A stretch of DNA of 12,249 nt from an uncultured Collinsella sp. (GTDB lineage Bacteria > Actinomycetota > Coriobacteriia > Coriobacteriales > Coriobacteriaceae), in the NCBI GenBank assembly GCA_900765185.1, contig CAAFQT010000011.1:1-12249 (forward strand), in the 5' to 3' direction. Position numbers and translations under genes: made by a program. Below the pieces are notes generated by a model that was not told the DNA's origin, did not search any database, and saw only the letters and a list, made by a program, of their open reading frames with translations. Below are positions 1 through 7,301 of the stretch, one piece after another. How positions within the stretch are numbered: the first letter of the stretch is position 1; each line of letters opens with the position of its first letter.

Positions 1-200
1 CCGCTCGGGCGTGCCTTGCCAAAGCTCGCGCCCATCTGGCAAAACGCCACACCGCACATCATGCAGCGGCTCGCCTGGGCGCGGCGCGCATCGTCGTCGA
101 GCTCCACGTACAGCGGATCAAAATCATGGCTGCGCTCCTCCACGGGGCGAAGCTCGTGGGTCACGCGATCGATATCAAGAAAAGCACCGGGCTTACCCAT
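1..200 (-). CDS. gltD: Glutamate synthase small subunit, N-terminal part (cut by window edge)
   Basis: The small (beta) subunit of glutamate synthase is a flavoprotein that takes electrons from NAD(P)H and passes them through Fe-S clusters to the large subunit. Only the first 66 codons lie in the window. They begin MGKPGAFLDIDRVTHE and contain the motif CMMCGVAFC, placing cysteines at residues 46, 49 and 54. This is the start of the N-terminal [4Fe-4S]-binding region typical of GltD. The ATG lies 5 nt after the gltB stop. Its ribosome binding site AAGAAGGAGG lies inside the last codons of gltB, which suggests translational coupling. The nucleotide-binding domains would lie beyond position 1. 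The family call is secure; the cofactor preference (NADPH or NADH) cannot be judged from this fragment. Confidence 0.93.
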   Translation of the reverse strand, partial: MGKPGAFLDIDRVTHELRPVEERSHDFDPLYVELDDDARRAQASRCMMCGVAFCQMGASFGKARPS

Positions 201-205
201 GGCAC

Positions 206-3200
206 TTACGCCTCCTTCTTGGTCGAAGCAACAGAGCTGGCAGCCACGGGCGCAGCGCCCGCGGCACCGCCCGCGACATCGAAGCGAGCGACATCCGCGG
301 CGCTCGCGCGACCGGTCACAATGTCAAACGCCAGCTCCTCTGCCTGTACATGCGTCTTGCCCACGGCCTCGGCCGCAGCGACAATCGCCAGCACGCGCTC
401 GTACTCGGTCGGAATGACCTTCACAAAGTGCTTGCTCATCGTCTCAAAGCTGTAGAGCAGCTTAATGCCGCGCGGGCTCTGCGTCGCGTCCACGTGCTCT
501 TGGATGAGCGCACGAATCTGCGCCAGCTCGTCGGCCGTCGGGGCCTTGAGCTCCACGCTCTCATGGTTCACGCGGGCGTCGAGCGTGCCGTATTGGTCAA
601 AGACATAGGCCGCGCCGCCCGTCATACCGGCGGCAAAGTTCTGCCCGACCTCGCCCAGGATGAGCGCCAGACCGCCCGTCATGTACTCGCAGCCATGATT
701 GCCGCAGCCCTCGACCACCACGGTGGCACCGGAGTTACGCACGGCAAAACGCTGGCCGGCAAGACCGTTAATGAAGCCGCGGCCGCTCGTAGCACCAAAG
801 AACGCAACGTTGCCCACGATGATGTTCTCGTCGAACTTGTAGGTCGCATGCGGATTGGGGCGCACCGACACCTCGCCGCCCGAAAGGCCCTTGCCAAAGT
901 AATCGTTGGCGTCGCCGCACACGTTGAGCGTAATGCCGCGCGGCAGGAAGGCACCAAAGCTCTGACCGGCCGAACCATCGCAATCGACGGTGATGGAGCC
1001 GGCGGGCAGGCCCTCGGGATGCGCCTTGGTCACCGCGTTGCCCAAGATGGTGCCCACGCAGCGGTTGACGTTGGCGATATCGGCGCGGAAGCGAATCGGA
1101 CGCAGGTGTGCACGGGCATCGGCCGTATAGGGCACAAACAACGTGGAGTCGAGCGTCTTGTCGAGCTCGCTGTCCGCGGCCATCTGCGGCAGGAAGTGGC
1201 GACCGTCGGCACCCGGGATATGGGCACCGAACTCGCAGGTCGCGCTCGCCAGCACGGGCGACAGATCGAGCAGGTTTGCCTTGCGGTTGCCCGGGACCTC
1301 GATCTGACGCAAGCACTCGGGATGGCCGACCATCTCGTCGATGGTGCGGAAGCCCAGGCTCGCCATGATCTCGCGCAGCTGCTCGGCCACAAAGAGCATA
1401 AAGTGCTCAACGTGCTCGGGCTTACCGCGGAAGCCGTGACGCAGGCGGCAGTTTTGCGTCGCGATGCCGGCCGGACAGGTATCCTGCTGGCAGTCACGCT
1501 GCATGAGGCAGCCCATGGAGATGAGTGGCATGGTAGCAAAGCCAAACTCCTCGGCGCCCAACAGGCAAGCGACAGCAACATCGGTGCCGTCCATGAGCTT
1601 GCCATCGGCCTCGAGCACCACGCGCGAGCGCAGGCCGTTTTGCAGCAGCGTCTGCTGGGCCTCGGCAAGGCCAAGCTCCAGCGGCAGGCCCGCATGCCAG
1701 ATAGAGTCGCGCGCAGCGGCGCCCGAGCCGCCATTGTGACCGCTGATCAAGATCTTGTCGGCCGCGCCCTTGGCCACACCGGTGGCGATGGTGCCGACGC
1801 CGGCCTCGCTGACCAGCTTGACCGACACGCGCGCGCCGGGGTTGGCGTTCTTAAGATCGAAGATAAGCTCCGCCAGGTCCTCGATGGAGTAGATGTCGTG
1901 GTGCGGCGGAGGCGAGATCAGGCCGATGCCGGGCGTGGACTGACGGACCTCGGCAATCCAGGGGTAGACCTTCTTGCCGGGCAGGTGTCCGCCCTCGCCG
2001 GGTTTGGCGCCCTGGGCCATCTTGATCTGAATCTCAAAGGCGCTGCACAGGTAGCGGCTCGTCACGCCAAAGCGCGCGCTTGCCACCTGCTTGATGGCGG
2101 AATTCTTGGAGTCACCGTTGGCCAGCGGGGTCTCGCGACGCGGATCCTCGCCGCCCTCGCCCGAGTTGGAACGACCGTGCAGGCGGTTCATGGCGATGGC
2201 CATGCACTCGTGTGCCTCTTTGCTGATGGAACCGTACGACATGGCGCCGGTGTTAAAGCGGCGGACGATGTTGAGCGCGGGCTCCACCTCGTCGAGCGAA
2301 ACCGGCGTGCGACCGTTGGCATTAAAGTCCAGCAGGTCACGCAGGCGCACGGCACGGCCGGTGCGGTGCAGGCGGGCGCTGTACTCCTTAAAGGTGTCGT
2401 AGCTGTCCTCACGGCAGGCGGTCTGCAGCAAGTAGACAGTCTGCGGATCGATGAGGTGATCCTCGCCGCCAAGCGGGCGCCACTTGGTCAGGCCCAGCGT
2501 GGGCAGTTGATCGGGAGCCGGGCTCTTAAGGATAGCGAGCGCGGCGTCGTAGCGCTCGTTTTGCTCGCGCTCAACGTCCTCGACACCCATACCGCCCACA
2601 CGGCTCACCGTGCCAGCGAAGTACGCATTGACGAACTCCGGCGTAAAGCCCACGGCCTCGAAGATCTGCGCCGAATGGTAGCTCTGCACCGTGGAGATGC
2701 CCATCTTGGACATGATGGAAACGATGCCGGCGGTCGCAGCCTTGTTGTAGTTGGCGATGCCCTGCTCGGCTGTCACGTCCAGATCGCCGTGCGCCGCCAA
2801 GTCGCGAATGCACGCATGCGCGTTGTACGGATAGATGCCGCTCGCGGAGTAGCCCACCAGCGCCGCAAAGTCGTGCGGGGACACGGCATCGCCGCACTCC
2901 ACCACGATGTCGGCAAAGGTACGCACGCCGGCGCGGATCAGGTGGTTGTGCACGCAGCCCACGGCGAGCAGTGACGGTACGGGTACCTCGCCTGCGGCAG
3001 CGCGGTCGCTCAATACCACGATGTTCACGCCGTCGCGGACCGCAGCCTCAACGTCCTCTGCAAGCTGCTTGAGCGCAGCCTGCAGCGCGCCCTCACCCGC
3101 ATCGCGGCGGTACACGGCACGGAACCGGCGGGTCTTAAAGCCAACACGGTCAATCGCGCAAATGCGGTCGAACTCCTCCTCGCTCAGCAGCGGGCACTCC

Positions 3201-4903
3201 AGACGCACCAGCTGGCAGGCCGTGCGGGAGTCCTCGAGCAGGTTGCCGTGGTTGCCCAGGTAGAGCGTGGTCGAGGTGACCATATGCTCGCGCAGGGCGT
3301 CGATCGGCGGGTTCGTGACCTGAGCGAACAGCTGATAGAAGTAGTCGAAGAACGAGCGCGTCTTCTTGGACAGGCAGGCCAGCGGCGCATCGATACCCAT
3401 CGAGGCGAGCGGCGCCTTGCCCTGCTGGGCCATGGGACGCACGACTTCGTCAACATCATCCCAGTGATACCCGAGCTTGGCCATGCGCACGGCGGCGGGC
3501 ACCTCGGCATCCTCGGCGGGCGCGGGCGCGGCGGGCTTGTCGAGTGCGTCGACGGTCAGCGTCTCCTCGGCGATCCAGTCGCGATAGGGCTTTTCCTTGG
3601 CGTAACGGGCGCGCAGCTCGTCGTTGTAGATGACGCGGCCGCGGGCAAAATCGACCTCGAGCATCTGGCCCGGTCCCAGGCAGCCGCTCGTCAGGATGTT
3701 CTCGGGGCTCACCTCGATGGTGCCCACCTCGCTTGCCAGCATAAAGCGACCGTCGCGCGTCACATAGTAGCGGGCGGGACGCAAGCCGTTACGGTCGAGG
3801 GCGGCACCCAGCGTGCGACCGTCGGTAAAGGCGATAGCGGCAGGACCGTCCCACGGCTCCATGAGCATGGACTGGTAGGCGTCGTAGGCGCGGCGCTCCT
3901 CGCTCAGGCTGTCGTTGTGGTCCCACGGCTCGGGCAGCAGCATGGATGCGGCGCGCGTGAGCGGACGGCCGTTCATGACCAAAAACTCGAGCACGTTGTC
4001 CAGAATCGCGGAGTCGGAGCCCTCGCGGTTGATGATGGGCATCACGCGCTCAAGATCGTGCTGCAGCACGGGGCTGTACAGGTTGGGCTCGCGGGCGCGA
4101 ATCCAGTTGACGTTGCCCTTGAGGGTGTTGATCTCGCCGTTGTGGATGATAAAGCGGTTGGGATGTGCACGCTCCCAGCTGGGCGTGGTATTGGTGGAGT
4201 AGCGCGAGTGGACGAGCGCCACGGCCGTCTTGACGGCGGCGTCGTTGAGGTCGATGAAGAAGCGGCGCATCTGCGTGGCGACCAGCATGCCCTTGTACAC
4301 GACAGTGCGCGAGCTCATGGAGCACACGTAGAAGATCTTGTCGCGCAGGGCGAACTCGGCATCGGCCTTCTTCTCGATGGTGCGGCGGCACACATACAGA
4401 CGGCGCTCGAAGGCATCGCCGGCGGGCGTGTCGTCCGGTCGGCCCAGGAAGGCCTGAAGGATAGTGGGCATGCAGGCGCGGGCTGTCTCGCCCAGGTCGT
4501 GCGGGTCGACCGGCACCTCGCGCCAAAAGAGCAGCGGCACGCCAGCCTCGGCGCAGCCCTCCTCAAACACGCGGCGGGCATCCTCTACGCCCTTCTCGTC
4601 CTGCGGGAAGAACAGCATGGCCACGCCATAGTCGCCCTCTGCCGGCAGAATCTGGCCACACTTTTGAGCCTCTTTACGGAAAAAGTGATGCGGAACCTGG
4701 AACAGGATGCCAGCGCCGTCGCCAGTGTTCTTCTCGAGTCCTGTGCCGCCGCGGTGCTCCAAGTTGACCAGAATGGACAGCGCATCGTCCAGAATCTGGT
4801 GATGGCGCTCACCGTTGATATCGGCAAGCGCGCCGATGCCACATGCATCGTGATCGAATTCGGGGCGATAAAGGCCCTGCTGCTGAGCGGAATCTGCCTG
4901 CAT
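206..4903 (-). CDS. gltB: Glutamate synthase large subunit
   Basis: This 1565-aa protein has the normal length for GltB. It hydrolyses glutamine, channels the ammonia internally and reductively aminates 2-oxoglutarate to glutamate. The start is at DACGIG, where Cys21 would become the N-terminal nucleophile of the class II (Ntn) amidotransferase domain after removal of a 20-residue propeptide. The amidotransferase domain spans roughly residues 21-430, followed by the central domain. The FMN-binding synthase barrel covers about 850-1230 and carries the [3Fe-4S] cysteines 1132, 1138 and 1143 in the pattern Cx5Cx4C. The C-terminal GXGXG beta-helix domain includes GCGNHGCEYMTGG near residue 1400. 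The ATG follows GGGGAGG with good spacing. All key motifs seen are intact. It forms an operon with gltD. A 12-bp dyad lies 27 bp upstream of the start, but no clear promoter was found. Confidence 0.98.
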   Translation of the reverse strand: MQADSAQQQGLYRPEFDHDACGIGALADINGERHHQILDDALSILVNLEHRGGTGLEKNTGDGAGILFQVPHHFFRKEAQKCGQILPAEGDYGVAMLFFPQDEKGVEDARRVFEEGCAEAGVPLLFWREVPVDPHDLGETARACMPTILQAFLGRPDDTPAGDAFERRLYVCRRTIEKKADAEFALRDKIFYVCSMSSRTVVYKGMLVATQMRRFFIDLNDAAVKTAVALVHSRYSTNTTPSWERAHPNRFIIHNGEINTLKGNVNWIRAREPNLYSPVLQHDLERVMPIINREGSDSAILDNVLEFLVMNGRPLTRAASMLLPEPWDHNDSLSEERRAYDAYQSMLMEPWDGPAAIAFTDGRTLGAALDRNGLRPARYYVTRDGRFMLASEVGTIEVSPENILTSGCLGPGQMLEVDFARGRVIYNDELRARYAKEKPYRDWIAEETLTVDALDKPAAPAPAEDAEVPAAVRMAKLGYHWDDVDEVVRPMAQQGKAPLASMGIDAPLACLSKKTRSFFDYFYQLFAQVTNPPIDALREHMVTSTTLYLGNHGNLLEDSRTACQLVRLECPLLSEEEFDRICAIDRVGFKTRRFRAVYRRDAGEGALQAALKQLAEDVEAAVRDGVNIVVLSDRAAAGEVPVPSLLAVGCVHNHLIRAGVRTFADIVVECGDAVSPHDFAALVGYSASGIYPYNAHACIRDLAAHGDLDVTAEQGIANYNKAATAGIVSIMSKMGISTVQSYHSAQIFEAVGFTPEFVNAYFAGTVSRVGGMGVEDVEREQNERYDAALAILKSPAPDQLPTLGLTKWRPLGGEDHLIDPQTVYLLQTACREDSYDTFKEYSARLHRTGRAVRLRDLLDFNANGRTPVSLDEVEPALNIVRRFNTGAMSYGSISKEAHECMAIAMNRLHGRSNSGEGGEDPRRETPLANGDSKNSAIKQVASARFGVTSRYLCSAFEIQIKMAQGAKPGEGGHLPGKKVYPWIAEVRQSTPGIGLISPPPHHDIYSIEDLAELIFDLKNANPGARVSVKLVSEAGVGTIATGVAKGAADKILISGHNGGSGAAARDSIWHAGLPLELGLAEAQQTLLQNGLRSRVVLEADGKLMDGTDVAVACLLGAEEFGFATMPLISMGCLMQRDCQQDTCPAGIATQNCRLRHGFRGKPEHVEHFMLFVAEQLREIMASLGFRTIDEMVGHPECLRQIEVPGNRKANLLDLSPVLASATCEFGAHIPGADGRHFLPQMAADSELDKTLDSTLFVPYTADARAHLRPIRFRADIANVNRCVGTILGNAVTKAHPEGLPAGSITVDCDGSAGQSFGAFLPRGITLNVCGDANDYFGKGLSGGEVSVRPNPHATYKFDENIIVGNVAFFGATSGRGFINGLAGQRFAVRNSGATVVVEGCGNHGCEYMTGGLALILGEVGQNFAAGMTGGAAYVFDQYGTLDARVNHESVELKAPTADELAQIRALIQEHVDATQSPRGIKLLYSFETMSKHFVKVIPTEYERVLAIVAAAEAVGKTHVQAEELAFDIVTGRASAADVARFDVAGGAAGAAPVAASSVASTKKEA

Positions 4904-4929
4904 CGCGATCCTCCCCTAGATATTTAGAC

Positions 4930-4941
4930 AGTCAGTTGACT
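4930..4941. promoter_or_regulatory. Short dyad upstream of gltB, possible operator
   Basis: AGTCAGTTGACT is a 5-2-5 inverted repeat whose near edge lies 26 nt from the gltB start codon, just upstream of the ribosome binding site. Its position would suit a repressor or a mRNA structure controlling gltBD. I do not recognise it as the site of a known regulator. A 12-bp dyad can also arise by chance, so this is only a candidate. Confidence 0.25.
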
Positions 4942-5017
4942 AGGCATACTAAGAGCATAGCCAGCCCGTTGTGTTTCCCGCCCGTTTCGAAACAATCGCG
5001 TAACGCGCGCCCTATGA

Positions 5018-5071
5018 GTGGACACCGCCGACCTCAAGGGCGACAACAAGGGCCCCAGGTTCGGCCTGTGA
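5018..5071 (+). other. Coding-like fragment, possible gene remnant
   Basis: Read from GTG at 5018 this stretch encodes 17 residues (VDTADLKGDNKGPRFGL) followed by TGA. Third codon positions are mostly G or C, as in real genes of this genome. There is a stop codon immediately upstream in the same frame (5015-5017) and no ribosome binding site. It may be the tail of a lost or displaced gene. I do not recognise the protein. The remainder of 4942-5083 shows no other gene. Confidence 0.2.
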
Positions 5072-5083
5072 GCTCGCCGCTTC

Positions 5084-5305
5084 AAACATCTCAATCTGTA
5101 ACAGGAAGACCCAATTTCGACGCCTAACTGTTACAGATTGAGATGTTTTCGAGAGACGGCTCCGAATGTCTCAATCTGTAACACGAAGGGCCGGTTTTGG
5201 CGGTCAGCTGTTACAGATCGAGATTTTCCATAGAACCATTTCTTCCTGTCTTGATCTGTAACAGCTAGGTCCAATTTCCATCCCTAGTTGTTACAGATCA
5301 AGACA
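5084..5305. repeat. Phased inverted-repeat array A, upstream of mntH (three hairpins)
   Basis: Six copies of a 15-bp site (consensus TCTCRATCTGTAACA) alternate in orientation and start at 5089, 5129, 5169, 5209, 5249 and 5289, exactly 40 bp apart. Each forward/reverse pair makes a 55-nt unit: 5089-5143, 5169-5223 and 5249-5303. Unit 1 has a perfect 21-bp stem (5084-5104 with 5128-5148). Unit 3 has a 23-bp stem with one G-U wobble. Unit 3 changes CAATC to TGATC on one arm and shows the matching change on the other arm, so pairing is preserved. The loops share the core CC-NN-TTT-Y in the same orientation. The 25-bp linkers are diverged. The array ends about 55 bp before the mntH promoter. Its function is unknown; an operator array, a structured RNA or a small mobile repeat are all possible. 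Confidence 0.9.
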
Positions 5306-5360
5306 TTTCGGCAGCCCCCTTCCTCATCCTATTCAAATACAGCTATTTTGTTAGTCTTGG

Positions 5361-5389
5361 TTAACTGTTTGGCCTAAAACGGGTATCCT
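5361..5389 (+). promoter_or_regulatory. Predicted mntH promoter
   Basis: A -35-like TTAACT (5361-5366) and a -10-like TATCCT (5384-5389) are separated by 17 bp. Each matches the sigma-70 consensus at 4 of 6 bases. Transcription would start near 5396, leaving a leader of about 30 nt that contains AGGAG at 5415-5419. The spacer holds TTTGGCCTAAAAC, which faintly resembles half of a DtxR/MntR-type operator. That resemblance is weak and only suggestive of metal control. Confidence 0.5.
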
Positions 5390-5425
5390 TTGCGGAGTCA
5401 AACAAACGGCACGCAGGAGCGCACC

Positions 5426-6682
5426 ATGCTCAACCATCTCAAACATCACTTTGGCTCCCGACGCACCGGTGGCCACGGCGGACTCGACATCGCACGGCAT
5501 ATCGGCCCCGGACTGCTCGTGACCGTCGGCTTTATCGACCCGGGCAATTGGGCCTCCAATATGGCCGCCGGCTCGCAGTTTGGCTACGCGCTGCTGTGGA
5601 TCGTCACGCTGTCCACGATCATGCTCATCGTGCTGCAGCACAACGCGGCGCACTTGGGCATCGCCACGGGCATGTGTCTCGCCGAGGCCACGACGCGCCA
5701 CCTGCCCCGCCTCGTCGGGCGCGCGATACTCGGCAGCGCGTATCTAGCCACGGTCGCCACCGCCATGGCCGAAGTCCTGGGCGGTGCAATCGCGCTTCAA
5801 ATGCTCTTTGGCCTGCCCGTACGCGCCGGCTGCATCATCGTCGCGGCGGCATCGATTGCCATGCTCATGACAAGCTCCTACAAACGCGCCGAGCGATGGA
5901 TCATCGCCTTCGTGGGCGTGGTAGGACTTTCGTTTTTGGCCGAGCTTGCACTAGTCAACGTCGACTGGCCGCAAGCCGCCACAAGCTGGATCACACCCCG
6001 TATGCCCACCGGCTCGGCCGCGATTATCGTAAGTGTCCTAGGCGCGGTCGTTATGCCCCACAACCTCTTCCTGCACTCCGAGGTCATCCAATCCATGCAC
6101 TTCGAAGGCCAAGGCGAGCAGGTTATCGAAGAACGTCTGCGCTACGAGCTCTTCGACACGCTCTTTTCGATGGGTGTGGGCTGGGCAATCAACTCGGCCA
6201 TGGTCATCCTGGCCGCAACGACCTTCTTTGCGCACGGCATTGTCGTAGACGACCTCGCCGTCGCAGCGGCCACGCTCTCCCCCATTCTGGGTCCGGCAAG
6301 CTCGACCATCTTTGCAGTGGCACTGCTGTTCGCGGGCCTATCGAGCAGTGTGACGGCGGGCATGGCAGCGGGCACCATCACCGCGGGCATGTTCGATGAG
6401 GAATACGACATCCACGACCGACATTCCTCAATCGGGGTGGCGACCTGTTTCGTCGGCGCAGTGGCGGCGTGCCTGGTCGTCCCGAATCCTTTTGAGGGTC
6501 TCATTTGGAGTCAGGCACTGCTGTCGCTTCAGCTGCCGATTACGGTCTTTGTGCTCATACGACTCACCAGTTCGCCCCGCGTCATGGGCAAATACGCCAA
6601 CTCGCGCCCGCTTAACGCGTTGCTCGTAGGGATCGGTACCATCGTGACGGCTCTCGATATCGTGTTGTTGACAGGGATGTAA
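5426..6682 (+). CDS. mntH: Nramp-family Mn2+/Fe2+ transporter
   Basis: This 418-aa integral membrane protein belongs to the Nramp family of proton-coupled divalent metal importers. The first transmembrane helix carries DPGN at residues 38-41, and the unwound sixth helix carries MPHN at 210-213. Both are the metal-coordinating motifs of the family, and the methionine favours transition metals over Mg2+ or Ca2+. The hydrophobic segments are consistent with the usual eleven helices. I chose ATG at 5426, preceded by GCAGGAGCGCACC. An upstream TTG at 5390 lacks such a site and sits on the promoter. The gene stands alone, with gltB divergent and the rubredoxin gene convergent, and is bracketed by two matching repeat arrays. 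The first downstream hairpin (6710-6766) could help terminate its transcript. Mn2+ as the main substrate is inferred from the family. Confidence 0.93.
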   Translation: MLNHLKHHFGSRRTGGHGGLDIARHIGPGLLVTVGFIDPGNWASNMAAGSQFGYALLWIVTLSTIMLIVLQHNAAHLGIATGMCLAEATTRHLPRLVGRAILGSAYLATVATAMAEVLGGAIALQMLFGLPVRAGCIIVAAASIAMLMTSSYKRAERWIIAFVGVVGLSFLAELALVNVDWPQAATSWITPRMPTGSAAIIVSVLGAVVMPHNLFLHSEVIQSMHFEGQGEQVIEERLRYELFDTLFSMGVGWAINSAMVILAATTFFAHGIVVDDLAVAAATLSPILGPASSTIFAVALLFAGLSSSVTAGMAAGTITAGMFDEEYDIHDRHSSIGVATCFVGAVAACLVVPNPFEGLIWSQALLSLQLPITVFVLIRLTSSPRVMGKYANSRPLNALLVGIGTIVTALDIVLLTGM

Positions 6683-6709
6683 TGGGGCGGGGCACCTGCC
6701 CAGGCAAAC

Positions 6710-6931
6710 GTCTCAATCTGTAACATCTAGACACGCTTTTGATGTCTAGATGTTACAGATCGAGATCTTCTGCCGGACGGTTTTGGTTTGTCTCGATATG
6801 TAACAAGTGGGCCCAATTTCCACTTCTAGATGTTACAGATCGAGACATTTCTTCAGCTCCAACCTTTTGTCTCAATCTGTAACAGATAGACCCGTTTTGA
6901 GCCGTTAGATGTTACAGATTAAGACCAAAGG
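6710..6931. repeat. Phased inverted-repeat array B, downstream of mntH (three hairpins)
   Basis: This array uses the same 15-bp alternating sites as the array upstream of mntH, starting at 6711, 6751, 6791, 6831, 6870 and 6910. Spacing is 40 bp except for one step of 39. The three 55-nt units are 6711-6765, 6791-6845 and 6870-6924. The first has a 23-bp stem extended by TCTAGACA/TGTCTAGA with a 9-nt loop. The second has a mismatch in its left arm but an extra inner pairing, AAGTGG with CCACTT. The third extends outward to about 6863-6931 with a mismatch. The loops keep the CC/AC-NN-TTT-Y core. The linker at 6846-6869 resembles the sequence just after array A, sharing CATTTC-NN-CAGC-Y-CC, so the two arrays are related beyond the sites themselves. 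The array begins 28 bp after the mntH stop. Confidence 0.9.
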
Positions 6932-6993
6932 TCGGCCGGACTCACGACAGACAGGATCGGCTAACAGCAGCCGTGATCCCTTGGGGACGGAGG

Positions 6994-7030
6994 AAAAGGG
7001 CCCCGGCCGGGATATCCGACCGAGACCCTT
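6994..7030 (-). terminator. Terminator of the rubredoxin transcript
   Basis: On the minus strand a 15-bp stem (7030-7016 with 7010-6996) closes a 5-nt loop and runs into TTTT. Three pairs are G-U only when read as minus-strand RNA; on the plus strand they would be C-A mismatches. This fixes the orientation towards the rubredoxin gene, whose stop lies 40 bp upstream. The rest of 6932-7069 contains only a 4-bp hairpin at 7046-7057 and no gene. Confidence 0.8.
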
Positions 7031-7069
7031 GGACAGAGCTATGTTCGGCTTTCGCCGTGTGCCTGCGAG

Positions 7070-7213
7070 TTACTCCTCGACGAGCTCAAACTGATCGGGG
7101 CCGACGCCGCACACCGGGCACACGTAATCCTCGGGCAGCTCGGGCGTATCGACCTCAACCTCGTAACCACAAACGACGCAAACGAACTTATACGTCTTCT
7201 TCTCCTCAGCCAT
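7070..7213 (-). CDS. Small rubredoxin
   Basis: This 47-aa protein has two iron knuckles, CVVCG (Cys12, Cys15) and CPVCG (Cys32, Cys35), which together bind one iron in a rubredoxin fold. Rubredoxins are soluble one-electron carriers. The 16 residues between the knuckles are fewer than the roughly 29 of classical rubredoxins. This makes it closer to the compact rubredoxin domains of rubrerythrins and Hrb proteins. The ATG follows GAGAGGAG with about 6 nt spacing. It is downstream of, and on the same strand as, a flavin reductase-like gene, and it has a good promoter of its own and a strong terminator. I infer that it accepts electrons from that flavoprotein and donates them to an oxygen- or NO-reducing enzyme encoded elsewhere. 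Confidence 0.9.
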   Translation of the reverse strand: MAEEKKTYKFVCVVCGYEVEVDTPELPEDYVCPVCGVGPDQFELVEE

Positions 7214-7256
7214 GATGTTCTCCTCTCGAACGTGACTGCTGGTGTACTTGCTTATT

Positions 7257-7284
7257 AGTATATATTCTCAATAATATTATGCAA
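7257..7284 (-). promoter_or_regulatory. Predicted promoter of the rubredoxin gene
   Basis: On the minus strand TTGCAT (7284-7279) and TATACT (7262-7257) are separated by 16 bp. TATACT matches the -10 consensus at 5 of 6 positions. The start of transcription would be near 7250, giving a leader of about 37 nt. The surrounding 34 bp (7251-7284) contain 28 A or T bases, a marked contrast with the GC-rich neighbourhood. The outer ends ACTTGC and GCAAGT form an inverted repeat around this block, so an operator may overlap the promoter. Confidence 0.6.
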
Positions 7285-7301
7285 GTAGTTTTGCAGCATT
7301 T

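Noticed and set aside
11..4927. Very long open frames opposite gltB (11-2974 and 3248-4927 on the plus strand)
   Set aside because: They are antisense shadows produced by strong G/C third-position bias. They have no family resemblance and no ribosome sites, while gltB is unmistakable on the other strand.
5390..5425. Upstream TTG start for mntH
   Set aside because: It would add 12 residues that coincide with the promoter and lack a ribosome site; ATG at 5426 has AGGAG at good distance.
5084..6931. CRISPR array as the explanation of the regularly spaced repeats
   Set aside because: The repeats are only 15 bp and alternate in orientation, the loop spacers share a common core, and no cas gene is present.
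6948..6967. Possible seventh, decayed site after array B (ATCGGCTAACAG near 6955-6966)
   Set aside because: It is two bases out of phase, needs an inserted base to align and has no matching right arm.
5048..7004. AAGGGCCCC present on both sides of the mntH region (5048-5056 and 6996-7004)
   Set aside because: The right copy is part of a terminator stem; nine bases of this composition can recur by chance and do not show a duplication.
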